Assembly (NCBI GenBank): GCA_937895435.1
Contig: CALAXT010000019.1
Coordinates: 1 to 64,000, forward strand
Direction of reading: 5' to 3'
Source: an uncultured Paracoccaceae bacterium
GTDB lineage: Bacteria; Pseudomonadota; Alphaproteobacteria; Rhodobacterales; Rhodobacteraceae
Length of the DNA: 64,000 bases
Part shown: positions 56,925-64,000 of the stretch, in pieces
Layout of the letters: each line of letters begins with the position of its first letter
Position numbering within the stretch: the stretch's first letter is position 1
The notes under the pieces: model-generated
What the model was told of the DNA's origin: nothing
Databases searched by the model: none
What the model saw: the letters and a program-made list of their open reading frames with translations, nothing else
Translations under genes and position numbers: made by a program

Positions 56925-58001
56925 TCATGCCAGCAACGCGTCGCGCACAGCCGTTCCGCATGAAATCGTCGTGGCCGTTCCGCCCAGATCGCCAGTGCGG
57001 GTTGCTGGATTGGCCAATGTGACCTCAATCGCGGCTACAATCGCCTCGGATGCGGCGCTGTATCCCAGATGGTCAAGCATCATCGCAGCTGCCCAAATTT
57101 GGCCCACTGGGTTCGCAATTCCCTTGCCGGCGATATCGGGGGCCGACCCGTGAACCGGCTCAAACACGGATGGGAACAGACGTTCGGGGTTGATATTGCC
57201 CGAGGGCGCGATGCCGATCGTGCCGGTGCATGCGGGACCCAAATCGGACAAAATATCCCCAAAGAGATTTGAGGCCACAACCACATCAAACCAATCAGGG
57301 TGAAGCACGAATTGGGCGGTAAGAATATCGATGTGAAATTTATCCACTGCGATATCTGGGTATGCCTTTGACATTTCGACAACACGCTCATCCCAATAGG
57401 GCATTGTGATGGCAATTCCGTTTGATTTCGTAGCCGATGTCAGTTTGCGCCGGGGGCGTTTGGCGGCCAGATCAAACGCAAAGCGCAAGATCCTGTCGAC
57501 ACCTTTGCGGGTCATGATGGTTTCTTGCATCACCATTTCACGGTCGGTGCCTTCAAAAACTCTGCCGCCGATTGATGAATACTCACCTTCGGTATTTTCG
57601 CGCACGACCCAGAAATCAATGTCGCCAGGTTTGCGGTTGGCCAAGGGGGATGGCACCCCCGGCATCAGGCGCACGGGCCGCAAGTTGACATATTGGTCAA
57701 ACTCACGCCGAAATTTGATCAGTGATCCCCAAAGCGAAATGTGATCTGGCACGGTTTCAGGCCAGCCCACCGCACCAAACAAAATGGCATCGGTGCTGCC
57801 AATCTTGTCTTTCCAATCATCAGGCATCATTTGGCCATGCGCTGCATAATAGGCGCAGGATGCGAATTCGTGATGTTCAAACCCAAGCTTCAAATCAAAC
57901 CGCGTTGACGCCGCTTCCAGCACCTTGAGCGCTTCGGGCATCACCTCGGTTCCGATCCCGTCACCGGGGATCACCGCAATACGGTGCACAGGGTTGGTCA
58001 T
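56925..58001 (-). CDS. ttuC: Tartrate / D-malate dehydrogenase (decarboxylating) family
   Basis: A 358-residue NAD-dependent beta-decarboxylating dehydrogenase related to isopropylmalate and isocitrate dehydrogenases. It has IAVIPGDGIGTEVMPEAL near residue 8, the arginine loop NLRPVRLMPGV near 126, VRENTEGEYSSIGGR near 152, and the metal-binding SNLFGDILSDLG near 250. FEPVHGSAPDIAGKGIANP lies near 288. The residue pattern fits TtuC/DmlA better than LeuB. It overlaps the PdxA-like gene by four bases (ATGA), so they are coupled. The natural substrate could be tartrate, malate or an alkyl-malate. Confidence 0.87.
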   Translation of the reverse strand: MTNPVHRIAVIPGDGIGTEVMPEALKVLEAASTRFDLKLGFEHHEFASCAYYAAHGQMMPDDWKDKIGSTDAILFGAVGWPETVPDHISLWGSLIKFRREFDQYVNLRPVRLMPGVPSPLANRKPGDIDFWVVRENTEGEYSSIGGRVFEGTDREMVMQETIMTRKGVDRILRFAFDLAAKRPRRKLTSATKSNGIAITMPYWDERVVEMSKAYPDIAVDKFHIDILTAQFVLHPDWFDVVVASNLFGDILSDLGPACTGTIGIAPSGNINPERLFPSVFEPVHGSAPDIAGKGIANPVGQIWAAAMMLDHLGYSAASEAIVAAIEVTLANPATRTGDLGGTATTISCGTAVRDALLA

Positions 58002-59047
58002 GGGCGTTCGTCTCCTGAAGCTGGCGCGGCGGTGCCGCCGTTTTTTGCCAGCCGGGCGGCCAGCTGAATTGCATTTTCAAACGCACCGGGGTCTGCGATG
58101 CCTTGGCCGACAATGTCATAGGCTGTGCCGTGGGCGGGGGTTGTAAAGATTGTGGACAGACCTGCGGTGATGGTGACGCCTTTGTTAAACCCGCGCAGTT
58201 TCGTGGCGATCTGCCCTTGGTCGTGATACATGGCCAAAACAGAGTCAAACGCCCCGGCAAAGGCTTTGATATACACAGTATCAGAGGGGAACGGGCCTGT
58301 GCAATTAATCCCCTCTGCGGCCATTTTCGCAACTGCAGGGGCGATTATGTCGATTTCTTCGCGGCCAAACAGGCCGCCCTCACCGCCGTGGGGGTTAAGT
58401 GCGGCCACCGCAATACGCGGCGCCTCTATTCCGGCGCGCCGCAGCACACGGTCTGTCAGGCGCAGCGCGTCACAAATTGACGCTTCTGTGATAAGATCCA
58501 GCGCCTGACGCAACGACACATGCGATGTGACGCGGCTCATCCACTGGTTCCCCAGCACGTTCATTTCACGAAACAGGCCCTTGTGGTCTAAAAGATGCGC
58601 GAACAGCTGATGTTCGTCGGGGAATTGCCAGCCGCCGTCAAACATCGCCTTTTTGTGCAGCGGAGCAAAGCAGATCCCCTGAACCGCACCCGTACGGGCA
58701 ATATCGATTGCATGTGACAGCGTTTGGCCCACGCGTTTTCCCACGCTTGGATCTGGGGCACCGATTGCAAAGCTGCCGGGCGCGAAATTGGCCAAATCAA
58801 TGATGGGTGTGGCGTTTTGGTGAAAATTGGCCTGATCGGCCGCACCGATGCTGTGCAGGGCCAATGTGACGCCAGCTTGGCTGGCGCCCATCTCCATCAC
58901 GTGGCGGTCACCCACCACGAGAAAGTCCGCGACATCGCGCAACTGTCCACTGGCTAAAACCTTGGCCGTCAGCTCAGGGCCGATACCGGTGGGATCCCCC
59001 GGTACCAGCGCCAAAATCGGCTTTTCGCGCGTCATCGTCATCGTCAT
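57998..59047 (-). CDS. PdxA-family dehydrogenase, catabolic type
   Basis: A 349-residue relative of 4-hydroxythreonine-4-phosphate dehydrogenase, with metal-binding His in SHVSLRQA, NPHGGEGG and MYHDQGQ and the N-terminal LVPGDPTGIGPE. The genome context is catabolic rather than vitamin B6 synthesis. Relatives in such settings oxidise phosphorylated sugar acids (threonate/erythronate type) or cis-diols such as the terephthalate diol. No DUF1537 sugar-acid kinase gene is nearby, so the phosphate-dependent route is uncertain. It is coupled to the dehydrogenase gene downstream. Three ATGs occur within the first five codons. Confidence 0.82.
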   Translation of the reverse strand: MTMTMTREKPILALVPGDPTGIGPELTAKVLASGQLRDVADFLVVGDRHVMEMGASQAGVTLALHSIGAADQANFHQNATPIIDLANFAPGSFAIGAPDPSVGKRVGQTLSHAIDIARTGAVQGICFAPLHKKAMFDGGWQFPDEHQLFAHLLDHKGLFREMNVLGNQWMSRVTSHVSLRQALDLITEASICDALRLTDRVLRRAGIEAPRIAVAALNPHGGEGGLFGREEIDIIAPAVAKMAAEGINCTGPFPSDTVYIKAFAGAFDSVLAMYHDQGQIATKLRGFNKGVTITAGLSTIFTTPAHGTAYDIVGQGIADPGAFENAIQLAARLAKNGGTAAPASGDERP

Positions 59048-59076
59048 GCCTGCTTTCTTGCGGAAGATGGTGCCGT

Positions 59077-60531
59077 TTAGTGCGGATGATAGGCCAGAAG
59101 ATCAAAGATTTGTCCAACATCGGTTTGCGCATCCAGCGCCCAAACCAAATCCAGAACCTTGGTCATTTGCGGTTCTGACAAAAGACCCTCGGCGCAGTTG
59201 CGGAACTTATCGGAAAGTTCCTCATCTGACAGTGGGTTGTGCGGGCTTCCACGATAGTTTTCATCAGCCCAGCGTTCAAACGTACGACCGTCTTTGGTAA
59301 CAACTTCGATCTTGGACCGAATGCGATCCCAGCCCATTGCTTCAATTTCGGGTGAAAAGCGGGTTTCAATGCGGGCCTGCATATCTTGGCACGCTGCAGA
59401 AGAAACGAATTCGTCAGTGAATTCGGCCTTGCCTGCTTTGCCCGCCAGAACAATCGCGCTGAGCAAAAAGGCAAAGGAAAACTTGCCCTCTAGTTCGGTT
59501 TTCGCGATGCGATAGCGAATGGGCCCCAGCACATTGCTGCCGGCATGCAATGTGACCGATTCCACGTCTTGGGCGGAAATTCCTGTCTCACGCATCAAAA
59601 ACAGCATCGCATCCATGCTTGGGTGGGTCAAAACGCCCGAAGGATAGGGTTTGATGCTGACGCCGGGTGACAGCATCGAATGTGGCGCCCCAATCCGGTC
59701 ACGCACCATTTCTGGCTCGCCCCCCGGGCCTGCAATGGCCAAATAGCCCCAACGGCCATCCAGCGCTTCATGGTTGGACGACAGCCCGTGGCGGGCCAAA
59801 AGTGCGGCCGTAACACCGTTTTCAGCGGCGCGACCGACATGCAGCGGCTTTGTCATAGTGCCAAATCCGGCACGAATGCCCGAGGCCATCGATGCGGCTA
59901 TTCCAAGTGCACGGGCTGTTTCTTCTTCGTTCAGACCCAACAGATTTGCGGCAGCGGCGGCTGCGGCAAATGTGCCGATGGTGCCTGAAGTGTGGAAACC
60001 CCGCATGTAGTGGTTGGGGTTGATCGCTTCTGCGATTTTACAGCCAACCTCAAATCCGGCGGTAAAAGCTGCGATAAAGCGCTTGCCATCTACGGCTGTA
60101 CCGGTCTCTGACGCAATCAGGTCTGAAATGGTCAGCGCCGCCACCAGTGGCGGCATCGTTGGGTGCATGAGCAACCCATAGGGCCTGCCCGGCCCTTCGG
60201 CCAATTGGGTGTCATCCCAATCCATGGCATGGCCCGCGGTCCCTGCCCAAAGTGCTGCAAGGTGTGCGGGCATCCGTGCGGCACCGGCCAGCCCCAGCAT
60301 CCGTGCCTGACCCGCCCCGCCCAACGTGTCGATATAGGCTTTCAGTGGGGCCATCCCGGGCTGATCTGTGCCCGCCAGCGCCACGGACAGGCCATCCAAC
60401 ACACAGCGCCGCGCCAGATGCATGGTTTCGGCATCCAGATCTTCAAAGCGATGGTGGGCAACAAACGTCGCCAAGGCGGGTGTCAGGCCAGAAAGATGCG
60501 ACCAGTCATCAGGAGCGTGTGTGGGGGTCAT
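59077..60531 (-). CDS. MmgE/PrpD family protein
   Basis: A 484-residue member of the 2-methylcitrate dehydratase / cis-aconitate decarboxylase fold. It has RRCVLDGLSVALAGT near residue 40, AGHAMDWDDTQ near 95, and FHTSGTIGTFAAAAAAANLLG near 175. MASGIRAGFGTMTKPLHVGRAAENG lies near 215 (AENG-type helix). The start at 60531 is supported by AGGAG about eight bases upstream. It is the first gene of the operon that continues with the PdxA-like and TtuC-like genes. It probably dehydrates or decarboxylates a polycarboxylate. The substrate is unknown. Confidence 0.88.
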   Translation of the reverse strand: MTPTHAPDDWSHLSGLTPALATFVAHHRFEDLDAETMHLARRCVLDGLSVALAGTDQPGMAPLKAYIDTLGGAGQARMLGLAGAARMPAHLAALWAGTAGHAMDWDDTQLAEGPGRPYGLLMHPTMPPLVAALTISDLIASETGTAVDGKRFIAAFTAGFEVGCKIAEAINPNHYMRGFHTSGTIGTFAAAAAAANLLGLNEEETARALGIAASMASGIRAGFGTMTKPLHVGRAAENGVTAALLARHGLSSNHEALDGRWGYLAIAGPGGEPEMVRDRIGAPHSMLSPGVSIKPYPSGVLTHPSMDAMLFLMRETGISAQDVESVTLHAGSNVLGPIRYRIAKTELEGKFSFAFLLSAIVLAGKAGKAEFTDEFVSSAACQDMQARIETRFSPEIEAMGWDRIRSKIEVVTKDGRTFERWADENYRGSPHNPLSDEELSDKFRNCAEGLLSEPQMTKVLDLVWALDAQTDVGQIFDLLAYHPH

Positions 60532-60574
60532 GGGGCGGCTCCTTTCAAGAGCTGGGAACAAACGGGCGGCAGTA

Positions 60575-60651
60575 TTGGTACAAATGAACGCTGAGCACAA
60601 AATCTGCCTACAATTTAGTCTCTAAGAAAAGGAAATCTTGCAAAATGTCAA
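60575..60651 (-). promoter_or_regulatory. Candidate promoter and operator of the MmgE/PrpD operon
   Basis: On the minus strand a perfect TTGACA (60651-60646) begins an AT-rich stretch with no clear -10 box. About 65 bases nearer the gene an imperfect palindrome (plus strand TTGGTACAA, 60575-60583) could be a site for the operon's own GntR regulator. Both are unproven. This gap (60532-60867, 336 bases) otherwise holds only the leader of the hydrolase gene. Confidence 0.35.
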
Positions 60652-60779
60652 CAATGCTTTACGGGTAAGTGCGTATGAAACCGAGAGGCCCTCGGATGAA
60701 AAAACAATTACAGCTCAGCGGTATCGTGATGGTTTTTGGTGATTTTATGGTGCCGATGTTGCTGAGCCCGAAGGTAGCT

Positions 60780-60810
60780 TGCCCCCAAAGCCCGAGTGGG
60801 CTGTGGGGCA
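60780..60810 (+). other. Nested leader hairpin upstream of the hydrolase-rhodanese operon
   Basis: TGCCCC (60780-60785) pairs with GGGGCA (60805-60810), and AGCCC (60789-60793) pairs inside with GGGCT (60798-60802) around the loop GAGT. No T tract follows, so it is not an ordinary terminator. The bases at 60777-60799 resemble those at 50245-50267 in the ABC transporter leader. Confidence 0.5.
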
Positions 60811-60867
60811 GATCGTCCCCCTGTCGCCAAACCCGTGTTAACAATGACCCCTCACCGCGGAGCTGAA

Positions 60868-61830
60868 ATGACCCAAACCTCGCAAACCCAGCCATCAGGC
60901 GCGATGCCACCGCTTTTGCCGGCCCAAAGCTTAATGCAGGGGTTCCAGCGTCACACCGTAAAAACCCGTGGGGCCGAGATTAACGTGGTGATCGCGGGCG
61001 AGGGGCCGCCGCTTTTGTTGCTGCATGGCAACCCATTGACCCACGTCAGTTGGCACAAGATTGCCCCAACATTGGCCAAAAGCTTTACCGTGATTGCCCC
61101 TGATTTGCGGGGCTATGGTGACAGCTCAAAACCCGATGGCGGGCCAGATCATGCTGCCTATACTTTTCGGGCAATGGGCGAAGACGCGTTTGATGTGATG
61201 GACCATTTTGGGTTCAGCCAGTTTGCCGTGGCAGGTCACGACCGGGGCGCGCGCGTGGGCTTTCGCATGGCGCTTGATCAGCCAGATCGTGTCACACGGC
61301 TTTGCGCGCTGGATATTGTGCCGACCCATCATGTTTTAAGCAATGTCAGCCTTGGTTGGGGGCTAGAGGCGTATCATTGGTTTTTCATGGCGCAAAAAGC
61401 CCCATTCCCCGAAGATCTTTTATCCGCCGATCCGGGCTATTACATCCGCTACAAGTTAAATAAAAAGAACGTCGGTTTGGAAATCTTCACGCCGGAGGCG
61501 CTTGCTGAATATACACGCTGCACCACCCGCGCGCAGATCCATGCGGTTTGTGAAGATTACCGCGCGACGGTGACGCTGGATTTGGCGATGGATACGGCAG
61601 AGTTTGGAAACCGTAAAATCGCTTGCCCGGTGTTGGTGCTTTGGGGCTCAAACAGCCATTGTGGGCGGCATTTCAAACCGTTGCAAGCTTGGGCCGATTG
61701 GGCGCCTGATTTGCAGGGGTTTGCCTTGCCCACGGGCCATTACCCGGCAGAACATCGTCCTGATTTGGTTTATCCGATCTTTTTTGATTTCTTTTCAGGC
61801 AACACCCCAAAAAATCCGGAGGAAGCATGA
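60868..61830 (+). CDS. Alpha/beta hydrolase, haloacetate (fluoroacetate) dehalogenase type
   Basis: A 320-residue alpha/beta hydrolase. The oxyanion region is LLHGNPLTHVSWHKIAP near residue 51. The nucleophile elbow GHDRGARVG gives Asp125 with Arg126 and Arg129, which bind carboxylate in fluoroacetate dehalogenases. Asp149, the His170-Trp171 pair in EAYHWFFMAQ, and the catalytic His291 in TGHYPAEHRPD complete the set. This residue set fits the fluoroacetate dehalogenase group better than ordinary esterases, though epoxide-hydrolase-like activity is possible. GGAG precedes ATG 60868. It overlaps the rhodanese gene by four bases. Confidence 0.82.
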   Translation: MTQTSQTQPSGAMPPLLPAQSLMQGFQRHTVKTRGAEINVVIAGEGPPLLLLHGNPLTHVSWHKIAPTLAKSFTVIAPDLRGYGDSSKPDGGPDHAAYTFRAMGEDAFDVMDHFGFSQFAVAGHDRGARVGFRMALDQPDRVTRLCALDIVPTHHVLSNVSLGWGLEAYHWFFMAQKAPFPEDLLSADPGYYIRYKLNKKNVGLEIFTPEALAEYTRCTTRAQIHAVCEDYRATVTLDLAMDTAEFGNRKIACPVLVLWGSNSHCGRHFKPLQAWADWAPDLQGFALPTGHYPAEHRPDLVYPIFFDFFSGNTPKNPEEA

Positions 61831-63422
61831 TCACGATTACCGCAACTCAGGCCAGCCAACGGCTGCATTCTGGCGCAGAAATCGCCTTTCTTGACCTGCG
61901 GGAAGCTGGTGAATTTGGCGAAGCGCATCCGCTGTTTGCAATTCCCGCACCCTTTTCACAGTTGGAACTTAGCATTGCGCGGTTGGTGCCCCATTTAGCG
62001 GCGCCGATTATGCTGCTCGATGGGGGGGATGGTATTTCGCAAAGGGGCGCTGCGCGGCTAGAGGCCTTGGGCTACAGCGATGTGTCGGTAATCGCTGACG
62101 GCATGCCGGGGTGGCGTGCGGCTGGTCTTGGGGTTTATAAGGGGGTCAATGTGCCCTCAAAAACTTTGGGCGAGTTGGCTGAACATGTGTGGCACCCTGA
62201 TATGCTGACGCCCGAGGCTTTGGCAGATTGGCAGCGCGATCAAACGCCGTTTTTGTTTTATGATGCACGCCCGCCGGCCGAATATGCAAAGATGCGCGTG
62301 CCGGGTGCCCGTTGCTTGCCGAATGGCGAATTGGCGCATCGTATCACAACCCAGACCACCGTTGATGGGCCACCGGTTGTTATCACCTGTGCCGGGCGCA
62401 CGCGGGGCATTATTGGTGCGATTGGTCTGCGGTTGTCAGGGTTTCAGGGGCCAGTCTTTGCATTGGAAAATGGAACCCAAGGGTGGGCCTTGGCGGGGGA
62501 AACGTTGGAACGTGGCAACCCGGTCGCGCCCTATCCGAGACTCACTGCAGACGATATGGCCGCGTCCCATCGCGGGGCGCAGGCCTTGGCTGCACGTTTC
62601 AACATTCCCGTTCTCAATCCGCAAACGGCCACAGCACTTTTGCAAGACACAGACCGCACCACATATCTGTTGGATACACGCAGTGCGGATGAGGCGATAT
62701 CAGACCCCATTCGTGGTGCGGTGAATGCACCGGGCGGGCAGTTGGTTCAGGCCACTGACCAGTGGGTGGGCCTGCGCAACGCTCGGCTGATTTTGTGTTG
62801 TGATACGGGGATGCGCTCGGCCATTGCGGCGTTTTGGCTGCGCCAGATGGGGTATGATGCCCAGATTTTGGTGATTGATGATGCGCTGCGCTCGGGTGCG
62901 TTGCCTGCGGGTTTGGCGCTGCCCCATCCCCAGCGACTGTCCGAAACAGATGCAGCATCAGCCGTGGCCATGATCGCCGCATCCGATGTCAGGGTGTTGG
63001 ATCTGCGCGGGTCCATGGCCTATCGCAAGGAACATGTGGTGGGCGCACAGTGGGCGATCAGGCCGCGGCTTGATGCTGTGAAAGCCGCATTGGTTGGTGT
63101 TCGGCGTGTATTGATGATTGAAGACACACCGGGCGTTGCAGCATTGGTTGTGGGTGACGTGTACGCAACGTTGCCTGAACAGGATTTGCCGCAGTTTACG
63201 GTCGTTGCGGGGGGGCATGCAGCCTTGGCGCAGGCCGGCGCCGCAGTGACCCAAAGCGCCAACACCCCCGCTGACGGCGATGCCATTGATCACCTGTTTT
63301 TTGTGCATGACCGCCATGATGGGAACCTTGCAGCCTCGCGCCAATATCTGGCGTGGGAAACTGGCTTGATTGCACAGCTTTCAGCAGCGGAGCGGGCAGA
63401 ATATCGGCTGTATCAGCCCTAA
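61827..63422 (+). CDS. Four-domain tandem rhodanese protein
   Basis: A soluble protein of 531 residues made of four rhodanese folds (about 1-105, 125-230, 260-365 and 375-470) plus a short C-terminal helix region. The sulfur-carrying loop Cys is present in domain 2 (ITCAGRTRG, Cys188) and domain 3 (LILCCDTGMR, Cys324/325). It is absent in domain 1 (LLDGGDGIS) and domain 4 (MIEDTPGV). Sulfurtransfer from thiosulfate or a persulfide is therefore likely at two sites, with two structural domains. GGAGGA precedes the ATG, which overlaps the hydrolase stop (ATGA). The acceptor is unknown. Confidence 0.85.
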   Translation: MITITATQASQRLHSGAEIAFLDLREAGEFGEAHPLFAIPAPFSQLELSIARLVPHLAAPIMLLDGGDGISQRGAARLEALGYSDVSVIADGMPGWRAAGLGVYKGVNVPSKTLGELAEHVWHPDMLTPEALADWQRDQTPFLFYDARPPAEYAKMRVPGARCLPNGELAHRITTQTTVDGPPVVITCAGRTRGIIGAIGLRLSGFQGPVFALENGTQGWALAGETLERGNPVAPYPRLTADDMAASHRGAQALAARFNIPVLNPQTATALLQDTDRTTYLLDTRSADEAISDPIRGAVNAPGGQLVQATDQWVGLRNARLILCCDTGMRSAIAAFWLRQMGYDAQILVIDDALRSGALPAGLALPHPQRLSETDAASAVAMIAASDVRVLDLRGSMAYRKEHVVGAQWAIRPRLDAVKAALVGVRRVLMIEDTPGVAALVVGDVYATLPEQDLPQFTVVAGGHAALAQAGAAVTQSANTPADGDAIDHLFFVHDRHDGNLAASRQYLAWETGLIAQLSAAERAEYRLYQP

Positions 63423-63448
63423 GCCTTTGCAATATGTGCACAAATAAC

Positions 63449-63486
63449 AAAAGGGCGGCGCGGTGTGATACCGCGCCGCCCTTTTT
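63449..63486. terminator. Strong bidirectional terminator
   Basis: AAAAGGGCGGCGCGGT (63449-63464) pairs with ACCGCGCCGCCCTTTT (63470-63485) around GTGAT. It lies between the convergent rhodanese and TctA-type genes. Confidence 0.88.
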
Positions 63487-63506
63487 ACTTATGAATAGTG
63501 CGTGTG

Positions 63507-64000
63507 TTAGCTTTCGGCGGCGTCTCTCACGCTCAGGCGGCGCTTTTTGCGCGCACGCGAGATAACCGACAACACGATTGACAACACCAACAGCGCCAGA
63601 ATGAACAGGGCGCCGGGGCGCTCTAACGCATATGACAGTTTGCCCCCACTGACCTGATAGGAACGTAGCAGATTGCCCTCAAGCAATCGCCCCAACAACA
63701 GGCCCACCACGGTTGCAGCGACCGGATAATCATAGCGTACCATCGCCCAACCCAGCACTGAAAAGACCGCCAGCGTGATCGGACCCGAGGCGCTGCCGTC
63801 AATGGCATAAGATCCAAACACAGACACGACCAACACGCTGGGGATCAAAAACCGCAGGGGCACCCGAACAACATAACCCGCCAGATAGACAAAGCCCAAC
63901 CCCACGAAAAACAACAGCATCGCTTGAGCAAAGTTCGAAAAGATGATTGCGTAAACGATGTCTTTGTTCTGCGCGATAAAGCTTGGGCCACCTACGATAT
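63507..64000 (-). CDS. Tripartite tricarboxylate transporter large permease (TctA), C-terminal part
   Basis: The frame is open to the window edge and continues past the internal ATG at 63920. The upstream codons read GGPSFIAQNKDIVYAIIFSN, matching the TctA motif in which a Pro-rich loop precedes a hydrophobic helix. About 164 residues are visible with four or five hydrophobic segments (FFVGLGFVYLAGYVV; FLIPSVLVVSVFGSYAI; VVGLLLGRLLEGNLLRSY; ILALLVLSIVLSVI) and a basic tail. TctA works with a TctB subunit and a TctC binding protein to import carboxylates. Those genes lie outside the window. Confidence 0.87.
   Translation of the reverse strand, partial: IVGGPSFIAQNKDIVYAIIFSNFAQAMLLFFVGLGFVYLAGYVVRVPLRFLIPSVLVVSVFGSYAIDGSASGPITLAVFSVLGWAMVRYDYPVAATVVGLLLGRLLEGNLLRSYQVSGGKLSYALERPGALFILALLVLSIVLSVISRARKKRRLSVRDAAES

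Overview
The window reads as chromosomal DNA of an alphaproteobacterium of the Rhodobacterales (roseobacter-like). Four things point there: a permuted two-piece tmRNA whose tag reads ANDNRAPAMALAA, an alphaproteobacterial-type SspB, a fumC / DUF4169 / ribbon-helix-helix gene string, and pyruvate dehydrogenase genes in which both E1-beta and E2 carry a lipoyl domain. I cannot name a genus. No insertion sequence, prophage, integron, CRISPR array, rRNA or tRNA was recognised.

Positions 1-18.6 kb are mostly housekeeping: the recA 3' end, alaS, a MarR-type regulator, sdhE, an aspartate aminotransferase, a MATE exporter, aspS, the pdhA-pdhB-pdhC operon with ftsB just upstream, class I fructose-bisphosphate aldolase, pgk, two overlapping cyclophilin genes and tyrS. 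Rho-independent hairpins separate most of these units.

Positions 18.6-26.2 kb hold anmK, then a four-gene minus-strand operon for corrinoid/folate methyl transfer: a small protein named 'virulence factor' in databases, an atypical methylenetetrahydrofolate reductase, a methyl-THF:corrinoid methyltransferase and a ferredoxin-ASKHA corrinoid-activating protein. The last two end in Gly/Arg-rich tails. The substrate methyltransferase and corrinoid protein that should feed them are not here. A ppx/gppA-rlmE pair follows.

Positions 26.2-46.3 kb hold fumC with two tiny translationally coupled genes (one only 58 codons), sspB, chrA, the two-piece ssrA RNA, selO, an M20 peptidase, rodZ-ispG, a DsbA-like oxidoreductase, and an envelope block (amidase, PBP1A) followed by prfB and interrupted by an opposing cupin gene. 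A stand-alone form II molybdenum hydroxylase large subunit and an ornithine/lysine decarboxylase come next, the latter divergent from an Lrp/AsnC regulator.

Positions 46.5-64 kb hold valS, with an internal stretch of foreign-looking codon use, and then accessory metabolism. A complete branched-chain-type ABC importer runs directly into a CYP199-like P450, which suggests uptake and oxidation of a para-substituted aromatic acid. On the opposite strand is an MmgE/PrpD - PdxA-family - tartrate/malate dehydrogenase - GntR operon. Next is a fluoroacetate-dehalogenase-type hydrolase overlapping a protein with four tandem rhodanese folds, and finally the 3' end of a TctA-type carboxylate transporter. 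Candidates for undescribed biology are the corrinoid module with its Arg-rich tails, the importer-P450 operon, the PrpD/PdxA/TtuC set, and the hydrolase-rhodanese pair.
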